Source: Streptomyces sp. R28 (GTDB lineage: Bacteria > Actinomycetota > Actinomycetes > Streptomycetales > Streptomycetaceae). From it: a DNA stretch of 64,000 nucleotides. A model generated the notes under the pieces. It searched no databases. It was not told the origin of the DNA and saw nothing but the letters and a program-made list of their open reading frames with translations. The stretch is taken from contig NZ_CP163439.1 of assembly GCF_041052385.1 (NCBI RefSeq), positions 6,127,001 through 6,191,000 on the forward strand, in the 5' to 3' direction. Position numbers and translations under genes: made by a program. Shown in pieces: positions 15,900 to 24,204 of the stretch (positions are counted from its first letter, which is position 1; the number at the start of each line of letters is the position of its first letter).

Positions 15900-17602
15900 G
15901 CCCCACCACTCTTCCCGCCGGCCTTGAACACGGGCACGTCACCTTCCTCGGTGCCGGACCCGGGGATCCGGGGCTGCTGACTCTGCGCGCCGTCGAGGCG
16001 CTGGCGAACGCGGACGTACTCGTCGCCGAGCACGAGGTGCTCGACGTCGTACGCCAGCACGCCAGAGCCGGTGTCGCCGAGGTGCACACGGACACGGGTC
16101 CCGATTCGGACGCCGCTCCGGGCACAGGCACGCCCCAGCTAGCGGTAGTTGACGGCGCGTCAACGACCGCTGCGCTACCCGCGGTGCGGGATGCCGCACA
16201 TCTTGTCATGGAGGCCGCACGCAACGGCAGGCGGGTCGTGCGTGCCGTGTCCGGGGATCCCGGGCTCGACGCGTACGCCGCCGAGGAGATGCTCGCGTGC
16301 GCCGCGGCGGGCGTGCCGTTCGAGGTCGTGCCGGGCGTTGCCGCGGCCGTAGGCGTGCCGGCGTATGCCGGTGTGCCGTTGCGGGACGCGCAGGGCGCGG
16401 ACGTGCGGTTCGTGGACGCGCGGACGGCTTCGGACCGGTGCTGGACCGAGGTCGGGGCGTCGGACGGGACGGTTGTCGTGTCGACGACGCTGGATTCCGT
16501 GGGCGCGGCCGCGGGTGAGCTGGTGTCGGCGGGGCGTAAGCCCGATACGCCGATGACGGTCACTGTCGCGGGTACGACGACGCGGCAGCGGACCTGGACC
16601 GCGACGCTCGGGACCATCGCGCAGACGCTGAAGCAGGCCAAGGTGCTGCCCTCGCCCGAAGGCGGGCGGCCGGTGATAGCCGTGGTCGGTGAGCGTTCTG
16701 CCGCTGCTCAGCGTGAGCAGTTGTCGTGGTTCGAGTCCAAGCCGCTGTTCGGGTGGCGAGTGCTCGTGCCGCGCACGAAGGAGCAGGCTGCTTCGCTCTC
16801 CGACCAGTTGCGGTCGTACGGGGCCGTGCCGCATGAGGTGCCGACGATCGCCGTCGAGCCGCCGCGGACGCCGCAGCAGATGGAGCGGGCGGTCAAGGGG
16901 CTTGTCACCGGGCGGTACGAGTGGATCGCCTTCACCTCGGTGAATGCGGTCAAGGCCGTGCGGGAGAAGTTCGAGGAGTACGGGCTTGATGCTCGGGCGT
17001 TCGCCGGGATCAAGGTGGCCGCGGTGGGGGAGCAGACCGCGAAGGCGTTGATCGCCTTTGGCGTGAAGCCGGATCTCGTGCCCAGTGGGGAGCAGTCGGC
17101 TGCGGGGCTGCTTGAGGACTGGCCGCCGTACGACCCCGTTTTTGATCCGATCGACCGGGTGTTCCTGCCTCGGGCGGACATCGCGACGGAGACCTTGGTG
17201 GCTGGGCTCATCGAGCTGGGCTGGGAGGTCGATGACGTCACGGCCTATCGGACCGTGCGGGCTTCGCCGCCGCCGGCCGATACGCGGGAGGCGATCAAGG
17301 GGGGTGGCTTTGATGCCGTTCTCTTCACGTCGTCGTCCACGGTGCGGAATCTGGTGGGGATCGCCGGCAAGCCGCACAACGTGACGGTGATCGCTTGTAT
17401 CGGGCCTGCTACCGCGAAGACTGCTGAGGAGCATGGGCTTCGGGTGGATGTGATGGCTCCGGAGCCGTCTGTGCACAAGTTGGCCGAGGCGTTGGCCGAC
17501 TTCGGTATGCGGCGGCGGGCTGCTGCGGTGGAGGCTGGGGATCCGGTTACTCGGCCGAGTGAGCGGCGGCCGGGGGCTCGGCGGGGGCGGTCCACTACGT
17601 AG
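15896..17602 (+). CDS. hemD: Fused uroporphyrinogen-III C-methyltransferase/synthase
   Basis: The 568-residue protein joins two enzymes. Residues about 10-250 resemble the SUMT/CobA methyltransferase fold (FLGAGPGDPGLLTLRAVEAL at the start). Residues about 290-545 are uroporphyrinogen-III synthase (SWFESKPLFGWRVLVPRTKE, then YEWIAFTSVNAVKAV and AVLFTSSSTVRNL). The methyltransferase half is divergent: the usual GGDPFVFGRG reads SGDPGLDAYAAEE, so methylation activity is doubtful. The GTG at 15896 overlaps the hemC stop. The operon rex-hemA-hemC-hemD ends here. Confidence 0.9.
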   Translation: MSPTTLPAGLEHGHVTFLGAGPGDPGLLTLRAVEALANADVLVAEHEVLDVVRQHARAGVAEVHTDTGPDSDAAPGTGTPQLAVVDGASTTAALPAVRDAAHLVMEAARNGRRVVRAVSGDPGLDAYAAEEMLACAAAGVPFEVVPGVAAAVGVPAYAGVPLRDAQGADVRFVDARTASDRCWTEVGASDGTVVVSTTLDSVGAAAGELVSAGRKPDTPMTVTVAGTTTRQRTWTATLGTIAQTLKQAKVLPSPEGGRPVIAVVGERSAAAQREQLSWFESKPLFGWRVLVPRTKEQAASLSDQLRSYGAVPHEVPTIAVEPPRTPQQMERAVKGLVTGRYEWIAFTSVNAVKAVREKFEEYGLDARAFAGIKVAAVGEQTAKALIAFGVKPDLVPSGEQSAAGLLEDWPPYDPVFDPIDRVFLPRADIATETLVAGLIELGWEVDDVTAYRTVRASPPPADTREAIKGGGFDAVLFTSSSTVRNLVGIAGKPHNVTVIACIGPATAKTAEEHGLRVDVMAPEPSVHKLAEALADFGMRRRAAAVEAGDPVTRPSERRPGARRGRSTT

Positions 17603-17643
17603 GTGTGGGGGCGGTGGTGGTGGGGTGACGGCCGGGAGGTTTT

Positions 17644-17792
17644 CGCCCCCGCCGCCCCTGCCCGTCCCATCCTGAAGGGGCGCTGCCCCTGCGACCCCGG
17701 TTCCTGGGGGCTGCCGCCCCCAGACCCCCGCTTCGGCTCTGGACGGGCCTCGTCCTCAAACGCCGGACGGGCTGAGATGGCTCTGGGCCGGC
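17644..17792. repeat. Streptomyces intergenic repeat, copy 3
   Basis: The third copy lies between the convergent hemD and FAD-oxidoreductase genes. It has the same stem and the same CGCCGGACGGGC end as the other two, but is slightly changed in the second stem (CTGCCG in place of CCTGCGG). Confidence 0.85.
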
Positions 17793-17812
17793 GTGGAGAG
17801 TCACCGTTCGCG

Positions 17813-19198
17813 TTACGCCGTCACCGTGTGGCCGAAGCGGAGCAGGTTGGACGGGTCGTAGGTGGATTTGTCCTGGCGTAGGCGGTTGTAGACCTCGGGG
17901 GTCCAGGCTCGGGCGCGGTCGGTGGCGTCGCCCGGGGTGCCGTGGATGTTGACCATCGTGTAGCCCGTGCCGTAGGGAGTCATCGCCGCGTGCAGGGCTT
18001 TTGTGGCCTGTTCTATGGCCTCGGCCGCTGGTGGGGCGGCCAGGACGCCCACCGTTTCCAGGAGGTAGTTCGCGTCTCGGGCGCAGATCGCGTCCTCCAG
18101 GCGGGCGGGGCGGGAGAGGGCGCCGCCCATGTGGCGGATCTCCACCAGGAGCAGGGGGCAGTCGGGGGCCTCTGGGCCTACCTGGGAGAGGAACGTGCGG
18201 ATCGCCTCCGGGGTCAGGTCGCGCAGCAGGGCGCAGGACTCCCTTGCGGGGAGCGGGTCCTGCGGCTCCATGTAGATGCGGTCCACCTCGGCGTACGGCA
18301 TTTCCTCCACCGTGTCGACCGCCACCGGGGCGGCCGCGCGGATCGGGGCCAGGAGGCGCTCGCCCTCGGTGGGGTCGGCTGTGTAGGCGACCGCCACTCG
18401 GGCCCAGAAGCCGCCGCGCAGGGGCTCGGGGATCTGCGGGATGGGGGGCAGGCGCAGGAGGCTGAAGGCGCTGCACATTTCCTCGGGGACCTGGTGTGTC
18501 CAGTCCGCCCAAGTGGTCAGCAGCGCTTCTGCGTGCTCCCCGGGGCAGTAGATGCCGCCGCCGAGGACCGTGGGGAGGCGGAGCAGTTCGAAGGTCAGGG
18601 ACGTGACCACGCCTACGTTGCCCTTGCCGCCGCGCAGTGCCCAGAACAGTTCGGGCTCGTGGTCCGGGTCGCACTCGCGGAGCGTGCCGTCGGGCGTGGC
18701 GACCTGGAAGGAGCGCACCAGGTCGGCCGCGTAGCCGTAGGTCCGGCCGAGCACCGGCAGGCCGCCGCCCAGGGTGTAGCCGACCACGCCGGCGTCCGAC
18801 GCGGAGCCGTTGAGGGCGGCGAGGCCGTGTGGTGCGGCCGCGTCCAGGACGTGGCGCCACTTCGCGCCCGCCGCGACGGTGGCCAGGCGCTGGTCCGGGT
18901 CGATGGTTACGTCGGTCATGCGGGTCGTGTTGATCAGCAGGCCGTGGTCTATCGGGAAGTTCGCGCCGTGGCCCGTGGCCTGGACCGCGACCGGGGTGCC
19001 GGTGGCCGTCGCCCAGCGCAGGGCCGTCACGATGTCGTCGGCGCCTGTCGCGCCCACGACCACGTCGGGCGTGTGCAACGCGGCCAGATTGAAGCCCGTG
19101 ACCTCGTCGGCGTAGCCGTCGTCGCCGGGGCGCAGGACCGGGCCGTGGAGGTCGGAGAGGGCGAAGAGGTCGGGGGTGTTGTGGTGGGTGGCGGTCAT
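17813..19198 (-). CDS. FAD-linked oxidoreductase (BBE-like)
   Basis: This 461-residue protein belongs to the berberine-bridge-enzyme/VAO-type flavoproteins. The FAD-binding PCMH domain spans about residues 35-205, with the likely covalent-FAD histidine in ATGHGANFPIDHG and the pyrophosphate loop DAGVVGYTLGGGLPVLGR. A BBE domain (STYDPSNLLRF) closes the C-terminus. The cysteine used for a second covalent FAD link in some members is absent at the expected place. No signal peptide is seen. The ATG at 19198 gives the family start. The substrate is unknown. Confidence 0.85.
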   Translation of the reverse strand: MTATHHNTPDLFALSDLHGPVLRPGDDGYADEVTGFNLAALHTPDVVVGATGADDIVTALRWATATGTPVAVQATGHGANFPIDHGLLINTTRMTDVTIDPDQRLATVAAGAKWRHVLDAAAPHGLAALNGSASDAGVVGYTLGGGLPVLGRTYGYAADLVRSFQVATPDGTLRECDPDHEPELFWALRGGKGNVGVVTSLTFELLRLPTVLGGGIYCPGEHAEALLTTWADWTHQVPEEMCSAFSLLRLPPIPQIPEPLRGGFWARVAVAYTADPTEGERLLAPIRAAAPVAVDTVEEMPYAEVDRIYMEPQDPLPARESCALLRDLTPEAIRTFLSQVGPEAPDCPLLLVEIRHMGGALSRPARLEDAICARDANYLLETVGVLAAPPAAEAIEQATKALHAAMTPYGTGYTMVNIHGTPGDATDRARAWTPEVYNRLRQDKSTYDPSNLLRFGHTVTA

Positions 19199-19405
19199 CG
19201 CGTCCTCCGTGGTGTGCGTAGGTACGGAGGGACGGCGGCGGCGAGGCCGGAGAGAGCGAGGGGGCGGGGCCGTCGGGGTCCTTGCGTTCGAGGGATGGGC
19301 AGGTGGGAGCCCACCCGGGATCTGGCGGGGCCTTGGGGCCCTTTCTTCAGGATGGACCCGGCGGGTGGGGGCGCGCATGCGGGCCGTCCGGGGGTGCACT
19401 CCCGT

Positions 19406-19422
19406 GCCGACGTGACGTCGGC
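19406..19422. promoter_or_regulatory. Perfect palindrome upstream of hemB
   Basis: GCCGACGTGACGTCGGC is a 17-bp perfect dyad centred on one G, ending 35 bp before the hemB start codon. Its position suits an operator or promoter-proximal regulator site. I do not recognise the factor. Confidence 0.45.
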
Positions 19423-19457
19423 AAAGGTGCTGCCGGGGCGGGCGTAGCGTAGGTGGC

Positions 19458-20459
19458 ATGACGACGTACGGATCCTTCCCCGGCACGCGGCCGCGGCGTC
19501 TGCGGACCAGCCCCGTGATGCGGCGCATGGTCGCCGAGACCAGGCTGCACCCCGCCGACTTCATCCTCCCGGCCTTCGTACGCGAGGGCGTCAGCGAACC
19601 GGTGCCGATCGCCACCATGCCGGGCGTGGTCCAGCACACTCGGGACAGCCTGAAGAAGGCGGCCGCGGAGGCTGTGGCGGCCGGCATCTCCGGGATCATG
19701 CTCTTCGGGGTGCCCGAGGAGGAGAAGAAGGACGCTCTGGGTACGCCCGGTACCGATCCGGACGGGATCTTGCAGGTCGCCCTCCGGGACGTGCGGGCCG
19801 AGGTGGGGGACGAGCTTCTCGTCATGTCCGACCTGTGCCTCGACGAGACCACCGATCACGGGCACTGCGGAGTGCTCGACGCCGAAGGGCGCGTCGACAA
19901 CGACGCCACCCTGGAGCGGTACGCCGAGATGGCGCAGGTGCAGGCCGACGCGGGCGCCCATGTCGTCGGGCCCAGCGGGATGATGGACGGGCAGATCGGC
20001 GTCATTCGCGATGCGCTCGATCAGATCGGGCGGGAGGACGTCGCCGTCCTCGCCTACACCGTCAAGTACGCCTCCGCTTTCTACGGGCCCTTCCGGGAGG
20101 CCGTCGCCTCCTCGCTGCAGGGGGACCGCAAGACGTATCAGCAGGATCCGGCGAATGTGCGGGAGGCCCTGCGCGAGCTCGCCCTCGACCTGGAGGAGGG
20201 CGCCGACATGGTGATGGTCAAGCCGGCCGGGCCCTACCTCGACATCCTGGCGCGGGTCGCCGACGCGGTGGACGTGCCGGTCGCCGCCTATCAGATCTCC
20301 GGTGAGTACTCGATGATCGAGGCCGCCGCCGAGAAGGGCTGGATCGACCGGGACCGGGCGATCCTCGAGACGCTGACCGGCATCAAGCGGGCGGGTGCGC
20401 GCAACATCCTCACCTACTGGGCTACGGAGGCGGCGCAGAAGCTGGGCCGCCTCCAGTAA
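19458..20459 (+). CDS. hemB: Delta-aminolevulinic acid dehydratase (porphobilinogen synthase)
   Basis: HemB condenses two aminolevulinates to porphobilinogen, supplying the upstream hemC product. The 333-residue protein carries both active-site lysines, in YTVKYASAFYGPFREA and VMVKPAGPYLDI. The metal loop reads DLCLDETTDHGHCG. It lacks the full three-cysteine zinc site and has aspartate in place of the middle cysteine, so a magnesium-type or mixed metal requirement is likely. It is transcribed separately from rex-hemACD, with the FAD oxidoreductase gene divergent from it. Confidence 0.95.
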   Translation: MTTYGSFPGTRPRRLRTSPVMRRMVAETRLHPADFILPAFVREGVSEPVPIATMPGVVQHTRDSLKKAAAEAVAAGISGIMLFGVPEEEKKDALGTPGTDPDGILQVALRDVRAEVGDELLVMSDLCLDETTDHGHCGVLDAEGRVDNDATLERYAEMAQVQADAGAHVVGPSGMMDGQIGVIRDALDQIGREDVAVLAYTVKYASAFYGPFREAVASSLQGDRKTYQQDPANVREALRELALDLEEGADMVMVKPAGPYLDILARVADAVDVPVAAYQISGEYSMIEAAAEKGWIDRDRAILETLTGIKRAGARNILTYWATEAAQKLGRLQ

Positions 20460-20487
20460 CGGGCGGGTACGAGGGCCGAAAGTTCGG

Positions 20488-20682
20488 TCACGGTTGGTCG
20501 GACGGTGCCTTCGACGGTGTGGTGGGAGCCGTGGCCGTGGGGCTCGTCGGGGTGGACGGGCCCTCGTCGCGCAGGCCCTGGCCGTCCTCGCACGCGGTGA
20601 GCGTGAGCGCGGTGATCGCCACCAGGGTGGCGGCGAGCAGCCGGGCGCGGGGTCGGCGGGCGGGGAGTGCGGACGCGGACAT
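20488..20682 (-). CDS. Small lipoprotein, 64 residues
   Basis: A short secreted lipoprotein is predicted. A basic N-terminus (ARRPRARLL) precedes the hydrophobic segment AATLVAITALTL and the lipobox LTAC at cysteine 31. The mature part is about 34 residues, rich in Pro, Ser and Thr. The ATG at 20682 follows AAGGAGAG at good spacing, which decides the start. It is convergent with hemB. No function can be assigned. Confidence 0.7.
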   Translation of the reverse strand: MSASALPARRPRARLLAATLVAITALTLTACEDGQGLRDEGPSTPTSPTATAPTTPSKAPSDQP

Positions 20683-20862
20683 GGGGTGGGCCCTCTCCTT
20701 GGGTGGGGGTTGGGATCGCGGCTCAGCCTGCGTGATCATCCGTCCCGGCCGCCACCTTCGGCCGCAAATTCGGGACGCCCGAGTGGATGGACCGGGGCTG
20801 ACCTGCGGGGATGGTACGTCCCGGCGGGGTGGCGTGGGACGCCGGGAGCGGTGAGATCCGGC

Positions 20863-21126
20863 GTGGGCACCATCGAGTACCGCCCGGAGTCGGGTTCGCG
20901 GGCGGAGGCCGAGCGGGGCTTCGCCGGTGGCGGGCTGGAGTCGGCCGAGCCGGGGGTCGTGCCCGTGCACCGCCGGCGGCCGGACGGGGCGGCGCCTGTT
21001 CCCGTGTCGGCGGACGCCGGCCGGAGGGCGGGCCTCGACGACATCGAGAAGGTGCGGCACCGGGACATCGACGATGTGACGGACGCGGACATCGACGTCT
21101 ACGGGGCGGTGGGGTCCGTATCCTGA
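20863..21126 (+). CDS. Hypothetical acidic protein
   Basis: An 87-codon frame from GTG 20863 has Streptomyces-like third-position GC and an acidic C-terminal half (DDIEKVRHRDIDDVTDADID). It contains no known motif, membrane segment or signal peptide. A GTG at 20851 is also in frame, and GGGAG at 20844-20848 fits 20863 only loosely. It may be a real small gene or a chance frame, and nearby genes do not help. Confidence 0.4.
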   Translation: MGTIEYRPESGSRAEAERGFAGGGLESAEPGVVPVHRRRPDGAAPVPVSADAGRRAGLDDIEKVRHRDIDDVTDADIDVYGAVGSVS

Positions 21127-21218
21127 AAAGCTGGTTGTAGACGGCACCTAATTCTCTAGGCTGCCCGGCACGAGCTGTCACCCGCCATCCTCGTCCTGGC
21201 AGTCGAAGGAGCCGTGTC

Positions 21219-22427
21219 ATGACCGTCATCCAGCCCGCACCCCACCACGCCCGAGCCGTCGTGCCGCCGCTTGCGACGCGGGCCCGGTCGGTCGGCGGCT
21301 CGCCGCTGCGGGACATCCTGGCCGTCACGGCCCGCCCCGAGGTCATCAACTTCGCAGGCGGACTGCCGGCGCCGGAGCTGTTCGACCGGGAGGGCATCGC
21401 GGCCGCCTTCCGCGACGTACTCGCCGAGACGCCGGGGCGGGCACTCCAGTACGCCACGACGGAGGGCGAGCCCAGCCTGCGCACCGGGCTCGCCGCCCGC
21501 ATCTCGGCACGCGGCCTCGCGACCGACGCCGACGACCTGCTCATCACCACCGGCTCCCAGCAGGGCCTGTCCCTCCTCGCCACCGCGCTGCTCGACCCCG
21601 GTGACACGGTCCTCGTCGAAGACCCCTGTTATCTGGCGGCACTTCAGGCCTTCGGCTTCGCGGGCGCGCGGGTCGTCGCCGTGCCGGGGGACGCGCACGG
21701 GGTGGACGCGCGGGCGCTGGAGGAGTTGGTCGTGCGGGAGCGGCCGAAGTTCTTCTACACCGTGCCGACCTTCCAGAACCCGACCGGCAGAACCCTGCCC
21801 GCCGAGCGCCGGGAGGCCGTCGCGGAGGTCGCCGTGCGGTGCGGGCTGTGGATCGTCGAGGACGACCCGTACGGCGAACTCCGCTACGAGGGTGAGCGGG
21901 TGCCCTGGATCGCCTCGTACCCGGGTGCGGAGGACCGTACGGCGCTGCTCGGCTCCTTCTCCAAGGTGATGGCGCCGGGGATACGGGTGGGCTGGCTGCG
22001 CGCGCCCGCTGCCCTGCGGCGCGCGTGCGTGGTCGCCAAACAGGCCGCCGACCTGCACACCCCGACCGTCAACCAACTCGCCGCCGCCCGCTACCTCACC
22101 GGCCTCGACGCACACGTGGCCCGCGTCAGGGACGTCTACCGCGAACGCCGCGACGCCATGCTGGCGGGCCTGCCCGGCGCCCTCCCGGAAGGCTCCACCT
22201 GGAACCGTCCCGAGGGCGGCATGTTCCTCTGGGCTCGTCTGCCGGAGTCGTACGACACGACGGCCCTGTTGCCGAAGGTGGTGGAGCACGATGTCGCCTA
22301 CGTCCCCGGCGCGCCCTTCTACGCCGGTGAGCCCGACCGGTCGACGCTGCGGCTGTGCTTCGTGACGCAGACGCCGCAGGAGATCGGGGCGGGGCTGGAG
22401 CGGCTGGGGAGGGGGCTGCGGTCCTAG
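21219..22427 (+). CDS. PLP-dependent aminotransferase (2-aminoadipate/MocR-like fold type I)
   Basis: This 402-residue class I/II aminotransferase has an N-terminal substrate loop (INFAGGLPAPELFD), LITTGSQQGLSLLA for cofactor stacking, NPTGRTLP, the DDPYGELRYEG aspartate region and the PLP lysine in GSFSKVMAPGIRVGW. The family includes 2-aminoadipate and aromatic or branched-chain aminotransferases. There is no fused GntR domain, so it is an enzyme rather than a MocR regulator. It is followed 71 bp later by the N-acetyltransferase gene in the same direction. Confidence 0.88.
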   Translation: MTVIQPAPHHARAVVPPLATRARSVGGSPLRDILAVTARPEVINFAGGLPAPELFDREGIAAAFRDVLAETPGRALQYATTEGEPSLRTGLAARISARGLATDADDLLITTGSQQGLSLLATALLDPGDTVLVEDPCYLAALQAFGFAGARVVAVPGDAHGVDARALEELVVRERPKFFYTVPTFQNPTGRTLPAERREAVAEVAVRCGLWIVEDDPYGELRYEGERVPWIASYPGAEDRTALLGSFSKVMAPGIRVGWLRAPAALRRACVVAKQAADLHTPTVNQLAAARYLTGLDAHVARVRDVYRERRDAMLAGLPGALPEGSTWNRPEGGMFLWARLPESYDTTALLPKVVEHDVAYVPGAPFYAGEPDRSTLRLCFVTQTPQEIGAGLERLGRGLRS

Positions 22428-22498
22428 GGCCAAGGTTCCAGGAGGGGGTGGACTCAGGACGGCAGACGGGTCGGGGTGCGGGTTCCTAAGGTGAAGCC

Positions 22499-23332
22499 AT
22501 GTCCGACACCATGCGGTTCGACCTCGACGCGTATCTCCGGCGGATCGGTTGGGAGGGGGAGCGGCGGGCCGACGCGGCGACGCTGCGGGGAGTGCACCTG
22601 GCGCACCTGCGGGCCCTTCCCTTCGAGAACCTGGACGCCCTCAGGCGTAGGGCTCCGTCCCTCGACCCGGCCGACCTCATGGCCAAGCTGGTGCACAGTC
22701 GGCGCGGCGGCTACTGCTACGAGCACAACACCCTGTTCGCGTGCGCGCTGGAGGCGCTGGGCTTCACGGTGACGCGACTGGCCGCGCGCGTCGTCGTGGG
22801 CGCGGACCGCATCGAGAGCCGCCCGCGCACCCACATGGCGCTGCTCGTCGAGGCCCCCGGCGATCCGCAGCCGTATCTCGCGGACGTCGGCTTCGGCGCG
22901 ATCGGCGCACTGCTGGAACCGGTGCCCCTGACGGCCGGGGTCGAGTTCCGGGACGCGGAGCGCCGGCACCGGCTCGCCCACGCGCCGCACGACGGGCCGC
23001 TTCAGCTGTGGCTGCTCCAGGCGCACGACCGGGCGAAGGACGACTGGGCCGACCAGTACGCGTTCACCCTGGAGCCGTTCGAGAAGCCCGACTTCGAGGT
23101 CATCAACTGGCACATAGGGACCAACCCGCGCTCGCCCTTCACCCAGCGCCTCTACGTCCAGAGCGTCACCGCCGAACGCCACCTCCTCCTCAACGGCCGT
23201 CTCCTGACGAAGACGCGGGCGGACGGGACGGCCGTCGAGCGCGAGGTGACCGAGGAGGCGGAGGCGCGGCGGCTGCTGGAGGAGGAGTTCGGGATCGACG
23301 TGCCGGAAGGGATGCGGCTGCTGCCGCAGTGA
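22499..23332 (+). CDS. Arylamine N-acetyltransferase
   Basis: The 277-residue enzyme transfers acetyl groups from acetyl-CoA to arylamines or related amines through a cysteine. The triad is visible: Cys in RRGGYCYEHNTLF (about residue 71), His in PRTHMALLV (about 112) and Asp in YLADVGFG (about 127). These spacings match bacterial NATs, which are usually about 275 residues. It may detoxify aromatic amines or take part in amide formation in secondary metabolism. The gene ends 10 bp from the convergent DUF4253 gene. Confidence 0.92.
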   Translation: MSDTMRFDLDAYLRRIGWEGERRADAATLRGVHLAHLRALPFENLDALRRRAPSLDPADLMAKLVHSRRGGYCYEHNTLFACALEALGFTVTRLAARVVVGADRIESRPRTHMALLVEAPGDPQPYLADVGFGAIGALLEPVPLTAGVEFRDAERRHRLAHAPHDGPLQLWLLQAHDRAKDDWADQYAFTLEPFEKPDFEVINWHIGTNPRSPFTQRLYVQSVTAERHLLLNGRLLTKTRADGTAVEREVTEEAEARRLLEEEFGIDVPEGMRLLPQ

Positions 23333-23342
23333 GGGGACGCGG

Positions 23343-24161
23343 TCAGTCCCACCAGAAGTGCCATGCAGGCTGCCCGAGGAGCTGGTTCTCGGCGTAGGCG
23401 CGCAGGGTCGTGTCGCTGCCCTGCCAGATGTTGTCCGGGCAGAACGCGAAGTGCTCGGCGGCCAGGGCCTCCGCCTCGGCGAGGGTGGTGGGCGGTGCGG
23501 CGACGGACACCAGCAGGGTGTCGAAGCCGAGGGCGACGGTCCGTATGCCGAACCGGTCCTCCCAGGAGCGGAGCACCGCGGACAGACGGCCGGTGTCGTT
23601 CTCGTGGTTCGCAGGACCCATCCAGCCGATCGCCGTCGGGATGTCCGCGCTGCGGCGGGCCGGGACGAGGGCGAGACGGGGGTCCTTGAAGGGGCCACTG
23701 CCGTCGAGGAGGGAGTCCACGACGCCGGAGGCGACCGATTCGGGGTCCGTGGCAGGGACTTCGGGGGCGTGGCCGACGTCTTCGGGGCCGGGGGCGGAGT
23801 GGGCGTGCTCGGTGGGGACCAGACCGGGCCAGTCCACGTCCTCCTGCGCGCACTCGTCCCAGAACTCCTCCAGCACCTCCTCCGCGTCGTGATCCCCGGG
23901 GTACGACATCTCGGCGGGCATCAACTCCCACAGCTCCGGCCCGCCGTGACCGGCACCGACGTCGAGGAGGACCGGGAGCAGACCGAGGGCCGGTGCCGTG
24001 CGCCGGAGCGCGGCCCAGTCACCGGGAGCCGCCGGGCCGTCCGCCAGCCACAGCAGCGGCTCGTGCCACGGCCCGTCGTCGGTCGCGTCGACAAGGGCGC
24101 CGGGCGGGAGGTGCAGGCCGAGGGACGCGAGCCTCGGCAGAGGGTTCGGAAGTGTCGCCAT
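23343..24161 (-). CDS. DUF4253 domain protein
   Basis: This 272-residue acidic cytosolic protein has a C-terminal DUF4253-like region with WEDRFGIRTVALGFDTLLVS, EAEALAAEHFAFCPDN and a final WHFWWD. The family has no known biochemical role. Some members neighbour toxin-immunity or SMI1-like genes, but no such gene is seen here. ATG 24161 is preferred over an upstream start at 24218, which would add a cysteine-rich leader. Confidence 0.75.
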   Translation of the reverse strand: MATLPNPLPRLASLGLHLPPGALVDATDDGPWHEPLLWLADGPAAPGDWAALRRTAPALGLLPVLLDVGAGHGGPELWELMPAEMSYPGDHDAEEVLEEFWDECAQEDVDWPGLVPTEHAHSAPGPEDVGHAPEVPATDPESVASGVVDSLLDGSGPFKDPRLALVPARRSADIPTAIGWMGPANHENDTGRLSAVLRSWEDRFGIRTVALGFDTLLVSVAAPPTTLAEAEALAAEHFAFCPDNIWQGSDTTLRAYAENQLLGQPAWHFWWD

Positions 24162-24204
24162 GTCGGTGAACTGTAGGCGCCGGCACTGACAATGAGCAGC
24201 GCCC

